Shown: positions 1-5,069 of the stretch, one piece after another | Layout of the letters: each line of letters begins with the position of its first letter | Numbering within the stretch: the first letter of the stretch is position 1 | From: Rubrivirga sp. | GTDB lineage: Bacteria; Bacteroidota; Rhodothermia; Rhodothermales; Rubricoccaceae | Assembly: GCA_012269805.1 (NCBI GenBank) | Contig: JAAXJP010000059.1 | Location: forward strand, 1-5,518 | Length of the DNA stretch: 5,518 nucleotides | Direction of reading: 5' to 3' | The notes under the pieces: model-generated | Told to the model about the DNA's origin: nothing | What the model saw: the letters and a program-made list of their open reading frames with translations, nothing else | Databases searched by the model: none | Made by a program: the position numbers and the translations under genes

Positions 1-12
1 CGTCGGGGACAT
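1..12 (-). CDS. Possible start of the next gene in the operon (partial, identity unknown)
   Basis: On the minus strand an ATG lies at 12-10 and is followed by codons for Ser, Pro and Thr before the window ends. It sits 42 bases after the trpF stop codon, a normal spacing for a following operon gene. In trp operons of this order the gene after trpF is often trpB, so trpB is the natural guess, but four residues cannot identify a protein. The ATG could also be a chance triplet. Confidence 0.3.
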
Positions 13-28
13 GGGGTCGCAGGTCGGC

Positions 29-48
29 CCGCCTCGGCGTCGAGGCGG
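29..48 (-). terminator. Perfect 8-bp hairpin just after trpF (terminator-like, no U-tract)
   Basis: Positions 29-36 (CCGCCTCG) and 41-48 (CGAGGCGG) are exact inverted repeats enclosing a 4-base loop. As minus-strand RNA this is an 8-bp, nearly all-GC stem that begins 6 bases after the trpF stop codon. No run of U follows, so it is not a textbook intrinsic terminator. It could be a partial terminator, an mRNA 3'-end stabiliser, or an intercistronic structure ahead of the possible start at 12. In DNA this GC-rich a short stem can also arise by chance; its place in the 42-base gap is what makes it notable. Confidence 0.45.
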
Positions 49-54
49 AGAGGG

Positions 55-690
55 TCAGCTTGAGGTGGCGGCCTGGAAGGCGTCGAAAAAGGCGGCCAGC
101 TTGTCGAGGTCCTTGACGCCGGGGCTCTCCTCGACGCTCGACGAGAGGTCGACGGCGTACGGTCGCATGGTCTGGATGGCCTCGGCCACGTTCTCGGCCG
201 AGATCCCGCCGGCGAGGAACAGGTCGACCTCGGCCGACAGCTCGCGGGCGACGCGCCAGTTGAAGCTCTCGCCCGTCCCGCCCCACAGGCTCGTGTGGTG
301 CGTGTCGAGAAGAATGAAGTCGACGACGTCGAGGTAGGGCTCGGTGACGGCGCGGATCTGCTCACTCGACGCGTCGTGCGTGACCTGGATGGCCTTGACG
401 ACGGGCACGTCGACGGCGGCGCAGACCTCGGGCGGCTCGTGCCCGTGGAGCTGGGCGAGCGTGAACCCGACCCGCTCGCACGTCGCGTTGACTTCGTCGG
501 CGCTCTTGTTCACGAACACGCCGACCGGCGCCGGCCCCACCACCCAGTCGATGATCTCCTTCGCCACGTCGGGCTTGACGTAGCGCGGGCTGTCTTCGTG
601 CTGGATGTAACCCAGAAAGTCGGCCCCGGCGGCGGCGGCCGTGCGGGCGTCGTGGAGGCGTGTGATGCCGCAGATTTTGACTTTGGTCAC
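55..690 (-). CDS. trpF: Phosphoribosylanthranilate isomerase TrpF
   Basis: This 211-residue protein catalyses the Amadori rearrangement of N-(5'-phosphoribosyl)anthranilate to CdRP, the third step from chorismate to tryptophan, in the cytoplasm. It is a single TIM-barrel domain of usual length. KICGIT at residues 5-10 carries the expected general base Cys7, and LLDT at 127-130 carries the general acid Asp129. LAQLHGHE (78-85), GGTGESFNW (137-145), LAGGIS (159-164) and a phosphate-binding segment around DLSSSVEESPGVKD (181-194) all match the family. The start is a GTG at 690-688, chosen because the family begins a few residues before KICGIT; it overlaps the trpC stop by 4 bases (GTGA). No Shine-Dalgarno sequence is visible, so translation is probably coupled to trpC. 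The open frame continues far upstream of the GTG, but that part is a shadow of trpC. The usual family motif DVSSGVE reads DLSSSVE here, a mild variation. Confidence 0.97.
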   Translation of the reverse strand: MTKVKICGITRLHDARTAAAAGADFLGYIQHEDSPRYVKPDVAKEIIDWVVGPAPVGVFVNKSADEVNATCERVGFTLAQLHGHEPPEVCAAVDVPVVKAIQVTHDASSEQIRAVTEPYLDVVDFILLDTHHTSLWGGTGESFNWRVARELSAEVDLFLAGGISAENVAEAIQTMRPYAVDLSSSVEESPGVKDLDKLAAFFDAFQAATSS

Positions 691-1511
691 GGCGCGGCAG
701 GGGCGGGTTGGGCGGCGAGGGCGACGGCCGTCTCGCGGCGGAGGGCTGCGAGCGCGCGGCCCGGGTCGGGCTGGCGCATCAAGTGGGTGCCGACGAGGAA
801 CGCGTCGGCGCCGGCACGGCGGAGGCGGGCGGCGGCCTCGGCGTCGCGGATCCCGCTCTCGGCCACGCGGACGATCCGTTTGGGGAGGCGCGCGAAGATC
901 CGCTCGGCGCGGCCGAGGTCGACCTCGAACGTCTTGAGGTCCCGGCTGTTGACGCCGAGCACGTCGACTCGGTCGAGGTCGAGCGCGTCCACCTCGGCGT
1001 CTTCGTGGACCTCGACGAGCACGCCGAGGTCGAGGTCGCGGGCCGCGTCCAGCAAGTCGCCGAGGCGGGCGGGGTCGAGCGCGGCGGCGATCAGCAGCAC
1101 CGCGTCGGCGCCGTAGGCGCGGGCCTCGACGAGTTGGTAGGTGTCGACCACGAAGTCCTTGCGCAGCAACGGGAGGTCGACCGCGTGGCGGACGGCGGCG
1201 AGGTGGTCGAGCGAGCCCCGGAAGTGCGTCGGCTCGGTGAGGACGGAGAGGGCGGCCGCGGCGGCCTGCTTGTACTGGCGGGCGATCTGGGCCGGGTCGT
1301 ACTCCGGGCGGATCACGCCCTCGGACGGGCTCGCCATCTTGCACTCGGCGACATAGGCCGGGCCGTCGGGGCGGCGGAGCGCGCGGGCCAACGACAGCGT
1401 CGGCGCGTGGAACGCGGGACGGCGTTCGAGCGCGGCGGCCGGCGTCACGGCCTTTCGCTCGGCCACGAGCCGGCGCGTGTCGTCGAGGATCTGGTCGAGG
1501 ATCGTCGCCAT
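687..1511 (-). CDS. trpC: Indole-3-glycerol phosphate synthase TrpC
   Basis: This 274-residue protein closes the indole ring by decarboxylating CdRP to indole-3-glycerol phosphate. It is a stand-alone TIM barrel, not fused to TrpF as in E. coli. The family's active-site stations appear in order: AECKMASPSEG (55-65) with Glu56 and the catalytic Lys58; SVLTEPTHFRGS (89-100); LRKDF (116-120) with catalytic Lys118; VLVEVHE (164-170) with Glu167; LGVNSRDLKTF (185-195) with Asn188; VAESGI (216-221) with Glu218 and Ser219; and AFLVGTHLM (237-245) near the phosphate site. The N-terminal helix ILDQILDD is also typical. The ATG at 1511-1509 shares one base with the trpD stop (TGATG), and a GAGG lies 7 bases ahead of it. 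The last dozen residues are an Ala/Pro-rich tail ending PAPAAP that probably lies outside the barrel. The overlap with trpF downstream is 4 bases. Confidence 0.97.
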   Translation of the reverse strand: MATILDQILDDTRRLVAERKAVTPAAALERRPAFHAPTLSLARALRRPDGPAYVAECKMASPSEGVIRPEYDPAQIARQYKQAAAAALSVLTEPTHFRGSLDHLAAVRHAVDLPLLRKDFVVDTYQLVEARAYGADAVLLIAAALDPARLGDLLDAARDLDLGVLVEVHEDAEVDALDLDRVDVLGVNSRDLKTFEVDLGRAERIFARLPKRIVRVAESGIRDAEAAARLRRAGADAFLVGTHLMRQPDPGRALAALRRETAVALAAQPAPAAP

Positions 1512-2551
1512 CAGGCCGCCTCGGCGAGCTCGTTGGAGACCTCGACGAGCGTGTCGAGCTTCTGGAGCGCCGCGCCGCTGGCGACGCTCTCGCGGGCCGC
1601 GTCGAGGCACGCGTCGAGGTCGCCGATGTCGCCGGCGGCGAGGAGGGCGTAGGCCGCGTTGAGGAGCACCACGTCGGCCTGCGGGCCGGCCTTCCCGCCC
1701 AAGACGGCGCGGACGATCTCGGCGTTCTCCCCGGGGGTCCCGCCCTGGAGCGCCGCCGCCGACACGCGCGCCAGCCCGAACCGCTCGGGCACGACCTCCT
1801 GCTCCAAGAGCCCGCCGTCGAAGGCGTGCGAGCCCGTCTGGTAGATCGTCGTCGGGCTCGTGGTCGAGAGCTCGTCGAGCCCGTCGTGCGCGTAGACCAC
1901 CACGACGTGCTCGCTGCCGAGCCGCATCAGGATCTGGGCCATCATCTTCGCCACGCCGTCCGAGAACGCGCCGACGAGCTGGCGCTTGACGGCGGCCGGG
2001 TTGCACAGCGGCCCGAGGATGTTGAAGAACGTCCGGACGCCGAGCGCCTTTCGCACCGGTCCGACGTGGCGGAGCGCGGGGTGGAACTGGGGGGCGAACA
2101 GGAACGCGATGCCGGCCTCGTCGAGGCACCGGCTCACGCCCTCCGCGTCGAGGTCCGCGCGGACGCCGAGGCTGGACAGGACGTCGGCCGAGCCGGACGA
2201 CGACGACACGCCCTTGTTGCCGTGCTTGGCGACGGGCACGCCGGCCCCGGCCGCGACGAAAGAGGCGGCCGTCGAGATGTTGAACGTGCCGGAGTGGTCG
2301 CCGCCCGTGCCGCACAGGTCGATCGGGTCGAGGTCCGTCTCGACAGGCACGGCGTACTCGCGCATCACCTTCGTGAAGCCGACGAGCTCGTCGAGCGTCT
2401 CGCCGCGCGAGCGGAGGCCCATCAGGAGGCCCGCGATCTGGGCCGTCTCGGCCTCGCCGGAGAGCATCACGTGCATGGCGGACTCGGCCTGAGACTGGCT
2501 GAGCGTCTCGCCTTCGGCGACGAGTTGGAGGACGGGTTTCAGGGTCGTCAT
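1511..2551 (-). CDS. trpD: Anthranilate phosphoribosyltransferase TrpD
   Basis: This 346-residue enzyme transfers phosphoribose from PRPP to anthranilate, the second step of the pathway. It is a stand-alone class III phosphoribosyltransferase of normal length, without the fused TrpG domain seen in enterics. An N-terminal helical domain (about 1-70) contains ETAQIAGLLMGLRSRGET. The PRPP-binding loop DLCGTGGD is at 78-85, NISTA at 91-95, the anthranilate/PRPP loop KHGNK at 109-113 followed by a Ser-rich SSSSGSADVL (116-125), then LGPLCNP (179-185) and HDGLDELS (222-229). The ATG at 2551-2549 gives the family's usual N-terminus and overlaps the stop of the upstream methyltransferase by 4 bases (ATGA). 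No Shine-Dalgarno sequence is seen, so coupled translation is likely. The open frame runs far upstream of this ATG, but the extension is Arg/Pro-rich shadow sequence from the methyltransferase gene. Confidence 0.97.
   Translation of the reverse strand: MTTLKPVLQLVAEGETLSQSQAESAMHVMLSGEAETAQIAGLLMGLRSRGETLDELVGFTKVMREYAVPVETDLDPIDLCGTGGDHSGTFNISTAASFVAAGAGVPVAKHGNKGVSSSSGSADVLSSLGVRADLDAEGVSRCLDEAGIAFLFAPQFHPALRHVGPVRKALGVRTFFNILGPLCNPAAVKRQLVGAFSDGVAKMMAQILMRLGSEHVVVVYAHDGLDELSTTSPTTIYQTGSHAFDGGLLEQEVVPERFGLARVSAAALQGGTPGENAEIVRAVLGGKAGPQADVVLLNAAYALLAAGDIGDLDACLDAARESVASGAALQKLDTLVEVSNELAEAA
1519..1522 (-). promoter_or_regulatory. Shine-Dalgarno-like GAGG before trpC
   Basis: On the minus strand a GAGG lies 7 bases upstream of the trpC ATG, inside the 3' end of trpD. 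It is the only gene start in the window for which I found a reasonable Shine-Dalgarno match at suitable spacing. GAGG is common in this GC-rich DNA and may be a by-product of Glu codons in TrpD. Confidence 0.35.
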
Positions 2552-3363
2552 GTCGGGTCGGTGGGGGGGGCGTCGGCGGGCACGGCTTGCGCGGGGCGCA
2601 CCCAGTAGTCGACCCGGCACGGGCCGGCGATGTGGGAGGTGCGCCGCTCGAACCCGGCCGCTCGGATCGCGGCGTCGCAGGCGGCGTATTCCACGTAGGC
2701 CTCGTGGAGCTCGATCACGAGGTGGCGCGTCCGGGCGAGCAGGTCGGGGTAGCTGGCGAGAAAGTCGGCCTCGGACCCCTCGATGTCGCACTTGAGGAGG
2801 TCGATGGGCGACCCGTCGAGGTGCGCCTCGAGGTCGACGTAGGCACGCGTCGCGGCCGTCGCGTTGGCGTCGAACACGTTGTTCGTCGTCGTCGCGGGGT
2901 ACTCGGCGAACGCGGCGGTCCCCGAGCGCCGGCCGACGAGGCCGCGGAGCAGCGTCACCGAGTCCCCGAGATCGTTCTCCCTCAGGACCCGGTCCTCGAA
3001 CTTCTTCCCGGGTTTCGATCCCGGCTCGGCGGCAAGCACCGAGACCTCGCGGCCGGGGGCGTGGCGCCGCACGAGGTCGACGACGCGGAGCGTGAAGAAC
3101 CCGGCGTTCGCCCCGAGGTCGAGGACCCGGATCGGCCCGCTCGGGTCCGCCCCCCGGATCGCGTCCAGGATCGGGCCGTCGTAGCCGCCGTCGAGGAAGA
3201 CCTCGGTGAGCACCGACCAGTCCGGGTGGTCACGGACCCGGAGCCGGACGCCGGACGAGAGCTCCGCCTCCTGGCGGTAGAACACGCGGTAGCCCGCGAC
3301 CGACTTGATCGAGTTCCAGACCCGGTCCGGGAGGACGCGCGAGGCGAGGCCGTTGATGGTCAT
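2548..3363 (-). CDS. FkbM-family SAM-dependent methyltransferase embedded in the trp operon
   Basis: This 271-residue protein is a class I SAM-dependent methyltransferase of the FkbM type. Motif I is VLDLGANAGFF (80-90). An acidic residue that could bind SAM's ribose occurs in LAAEPG (110-115). The hallmark DLLKCDIEGSEADFL lies at 188-202, followed by the strand HLVIELHE (214-221). About 75 N-terminal residues precede the methyltransferase fold; no signal peptide or membrane segment is evident, so it is probably cytosolic. Known FkbM enzymes mostly O-methylate hydroxyls of sugars or polyketides, and the substrate here cannot be read from the sequence. Its ATG (3363-3361) overlaps the trpG stop by 4 bases and its own TGA overlaps the trpD start by 4 bases, so it is an integral, translationally coupled member of the operon. 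No tryptophan-synthesis step needs a methyltransferase. It could be a passenger using the operon's expression, or act on a pathway-related compound. The family call is firm; the function is unknown. Confidence 0.92.
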   Translation of the reverse strand: MTINGLASRVLPDRVWNSIKSVAGYRVFYRQEAELSSGVRLRVRDHPDWSVLTEVFLDGGYDGPILDAIRGADPSGPIRVLDLGANAGFFTLRVVDLVRRHAPGREVSVLAAEPGSKPGKKFEDRVLRENDLGDSVTLLRGLVGRRSGTAAFAEYPATTTNNVFDANATAATRAYVDLEAHLDGSPIDLLKCDIEGSEADFLASYPDLLARTRHLVIELHEAYVEYAACDAAIRAAGFERRTSHIAGPCRVDYWVRPAQAVPADAPPTDPT

Positions 3364-3950
3364 GGGGCGGCGGGACGGGCCGCGAGGCAGTGGGCGACCC
3401 AGTTGCGGACGAGCGTCGGGCCCTCGGTCGTCAGGATCGACTCGGGGTGGAACTGGACGCCTTCGACGGGGAATTCCTTGTGCCGCAGGCCCATGATGAC
3501 GCCGTCGGCCGTCTCGGCGGAGATGTCGAGCACGGCCGGGAGCGTCGCCCGGTCCACCACGAGTGAGTGGTAGCGGGTCGCGACGAAGTCCTGGGCGACG
3601 CCCTCGAACACGGTCCGTCCGTCGTGGCGGACCGTCGACGTCTTCCCGTGCATGAGCGTCGGGGCGTGGACGACGCGGCCGCCGAACACCTCGCCGATGG
3701 CCTGGTGGCCGAGGCACACGCCGAGGATCGGCGTCGTCTCGCCGAAGCGGCGGATGACGGCCTCCGAGACGCCGGCCTCGTCCGGCCGGCCGGGGCCGGG
3801 CGAGATGAGCACGCCGTCCGGGGCCAGCTCCGCGATCTCGCCGAGGTCGATCTGGTCGTTCCGCACGACGCGGTAGTCCTCGGTCACGCCGCCCACGAGG
3901 TGGACGAGGTTGTACGTGAACGAGTCGTAGTTGTCGATGACGAGGATCAT
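3360..3950 (-). CDS. trpG: Anthranilate synthase glutamine amidotransferase subunit TrpG
   Basis: This 196-residue class I glutamine amidotransferase hydrolyses glutamine and passes ammonia to the TrpE subunit, which turns chorismate into anthranilate. The N-terminus MILVIDNYDSFTYNL is diagnostic of the TrpG/PabA group. The oxyanion segment SPGPG is at 50-54, the nucleophile elbow GVCLGHQ at 77-83 has Cys79, and the triad is completed by His168 and Glu170 in VQFHPES (165-171). MHGKTS (100-105) and RYHSL (126-130) are also conserved. TrpG and PabA are hard to tell apart and some bacteria use one protein for both folate and tryptophan; the trp context favours TrpG, possibly shared. The start lies 18 bases after the trpS stop, with no Shine-Dalgarno sequence in the gap. 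The C-terminus ends in a short Ala/Pro-rich tail (ARPAAP). Its usual partner gene trpE is not in the window. Confidence 0.95.
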   Translation of the reverse strand: MILVIDNYDSFTYNLVHLVGGVTEDYRVVRNDQIDLGEIAELAPDGVLISPGPGRPDEAGVSEAVIRRFGETTPILGVCLGHQAIGEVFGGRVVHAPTLMHGKTSTVRHDGRTVFEGVAQDFVATRYHSLVVDRATLPAVLDISAETADGVIMGLRHKEFPVEGVQFHPESILTTEGPTLVRNWVAHCLAARPAAP

Positions 3951-3968
3951 GGGGTCGGGGCGGATCCG

Positions 3969-4985
3969 CTAGTTCAGGAAGCCGACGGCGTCGCGGACGT
4001 GGGCCATGACCTCGGACGCCCGCGCTCGGGCCGCCTCGGCGCCGCTCTGGAGGACGTCGCGGACGTCGTCGGGGCGCGCGGCCAGCTCGCGCCGCCGCTC
4101 GCGGGCCTCGCCGAAGTGGCGGTCGATCATCCCGAGCAGCGCCTTTTTGGCGTGGCCGTAGCCGTAGCCGCCGGCGCGGTACGCCTCCGCGATCTCCGCC
4201 CGCTCGTCGTCCGTCGCGAAGTGGCGGATGAGGGCGAACGTGTTGTCGGCCTCGGGGTCTTTCGGCTCCTCCAGCGGCGTCGAGTCGGAGACGATCGCCA
4301 TCACCTTCTTCTTGAGAGTCTTCCCCTCGTCGAAGATGCCGATCGTGTTGCCGTAGCTCTTCGACATCTTCCGCCCGTCGAGGCCGGGGATGACAGAGAC
4401 CTCGTCCAAGATGTAGGGCTCCGGGAGCGGGAAGAGCGGGTCGTCGGGCCGGAACGCCTCGTTGAACCGGCTCGCCGTGTCGCGGCTGATCTCGAGATTC
4501 TGCTTCTGGTCCGCACCGACGGGCACGACGAGGTCGCGGCCGGGCACCGTGTACGCGAGGATGTCGGCGGCCTGGAGGATCGGGTAGGTCAGCAGCCCCC
4601 CGTTGGCGCTCAGGCCCTGCGCCACCTTGTCCTTGTAGGACACGCCCTTCTCCAGGATCGCCGTCGGGGTGAGGCAGAGGAAGATCCACGTCAGCTCCGT
4701 CAGCTGCGGGACGTCGGACTGGACGAACAGGCTCGCCCGCTGAGGGTCGAGGCCGAGGGCGAGGTAGTCGAGCGCGACGTCGAGCGTGTACCGGCGGAGC
4801 GCCTCGGCGTCGCGGAGCGTCGTGAGGGCGTGGTAGTCGACGATGAAGAGGAACGCCTCGCTCCGGGCGTCGGCGTCGTTGGCAAGCGCGATGTTCTGGC
4901 GGATCGCGCCGAGGTAGTTGCCAAGGTGGAGGGTCCCCGACGGCTGGATGCCGGAGACGATGACGGGCAGGGGGGAGTCGGGCAT
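3969..4985 (-). CDS. trpS: Tryptophanyl-tRNA synthetase TrpS
   Basis: This 338-residue class Ic aminoacyl-tRNA synthetase charges tRNA-Trp with tryptophan using ATP. It has the full length of a bacterial TrpRS. The HIGH-type signature appears as TLHLGNY (18-24) after VSGIQPSG, QAADIL is at 138-143, VPVGADQKQNLE at 154-165, and the second ATP signature GRKMSKS at 204-210. The C-terminal half carries SDSTPLEEPKDP (233-244) and GGYGYGHAKKAL (272-283), resembling Bacteroidota-type TrpRS as I remember it. Position 163 is Asn where TrpRS sequences I know usually have His. The ATG at 4985-4983 places the conserved block directly after a short MPDSPLP leader; no Shine-Dalgarno sequence precedes it. 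It ends with TAG, 18 bases before trpG, so it is probably cotranscribed with the biosynthetic genes. It has its own 84-base upstream spacer and may be the first gene of the transcript. Confidence 0.96.
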   Translation of the reverse strand: MPDSPLPVIVSGIQPSGTLHLGNYLGAIRQNIALANDADARSEAFLFIVDYHALTTLRDAEALRRYTLDVALDYLALGLDPQRASLFVQSDVPQLTELTWIFLCLTPTAILEKGVSYKDKVAQGLSANGGLLTYPILQAADILAYTVPGRDLVVPVGADQKQNLEISRDTASRFNEAFRPDDPLFPLPEPYILDEVSVIPGLDGRKMSKSYGNTIGIFDEGKTLKKKVMAIVSDSTPLEEPKDPEADNTFALIRHFATDDERAEIAEAYRAGGYGYGHAKKALLGMIDRHFGEARERRRELAARPDDVRDVLQSGAEAARARASEVMAHVRDAVGFLN

Positions 4986-5004
4986 GGGGTGCGTAGCGGC
5001 GCGG

Positions 5005-5030
5005 CGAGCCGGCCGTACGAGGTCGGCTCG
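5005..5030 (-). repeat. Inverted repeat (7-bp stem) in the trpS leader
   Basis: CGAGCCG at 5005-5011 pairs perfectly with CGGCTCG at 5024-5030, leaving a 12-base loop that contains the small palindrome CGTACG (5014-5019). If transcription starts upstream, this hairpin would lie about 20 bases before the trpS start codon. It might influence trpS translation or be coincidental in GC-rich DNA. Confidence 0.35.
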
Positions 5031-5037
5031 AGTCGGG

Positions 5038-5063
5038 CCGCCTCGGTCGGGCAGCCGAGGCGG
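5038..5063 (-). terminator. Perfect 9-bp hairpin after the upstream gene (terminator-like, no U-tract)
   Basis: CCGCCTCGG at 5038-5046 and CCGAGGCGG at 5055-5063 are exact inverted repeats around an 8-base loop. On the minus-strand transcript the stem begins 6 bases after the TAG stop of the four-helix-bundle gene. No U-run follows. Its position suggests a transcript end for that gene or a 5' leader structure for trpS. The stem is almost the same sequence as the hairpin after trpF at 29-48 and is placed at the same distance from the stop codon. Confidence 0.45.
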
Positions 5064-5069
5064 GGGAGG

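Larger units (their letters stand above)
4986..5069 (-). promoter_or_regulatory. Spacer upstream of trpS, candidate promoter/leader region
   Basis: These 84 bases separate the upstream gene from trpS and are the longest gene-free stretch in the window, so a promoter for the trpS-trp transcript would most simply lie here. I could not find a convincing -35/-10 pair or a Bacteroidota-type TAnnTTTG box; the stretch is too GC-rich. Two perfect inverted repeats (5038-5063 and 5005-5030) fill much of it. No TGG codon occurs on the minus strand of the spacer, so a Trp-rich leader peptide of the E. coli type is absent. Nothing resembling a T-box was seen. Confidence 0.3.

Noticed and set aside
55..1511. 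A TrpC-TrpF fusion as in E. coli
   Set aside because: TrpC ends with its own TGA at 689-687 and trpF starts in another frame with a 4-base overlap, so they are separate proteins.
295..2608. Several plus-strand open frames opposite trpF, trpC and trpD
   Set aside because: All are antisense to conserved enzymes and consist of biased, motif-free sequence.
2540..3370. The methyltransferase gene as a recent mobile insertion flanked by a duplicated junction
   Set aside because: Both junctions share only CATGAC, which simply reflects ATGA overlaps. There are no inverted repeats, transposase or composition shift to support insertion by an element.
2587..3573. Plus-strand open frame opposite the methyltransferase and the end of trpG
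   Set aside because: It has the same shadow composition and no motif; the minus strand carries clear SAM-binding and FkbM motifs.
3360..3950. trpG being pabA for folate synthesis only
   Set aside because: The subfamilies share all motifs, so sequence alone cannot exclude shared use, but the location directly within trpS/trpD/trpC/trpF makes TrpG the better name.
687..4689. Long minus-strand frames that would give N-terminally extended or fused TrpF, TrpC, TrpD and methyltransferase proteins
   Set aside because: The extensions are Arg/Pro-rich out-of-frame readings of the upstream gene. Family N-termini begin exactly at the starts that overlap the previous stop codon.
4986..5069. A trp attenuator with leader peptide, or a T-box, upstream of trpS
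   Set aside because: No TGG codon is present in the minus-strand spacer, so there is no Trp-rich leader peptide. No T-box-like conserved core was seen and there is no U-tract after either stem.
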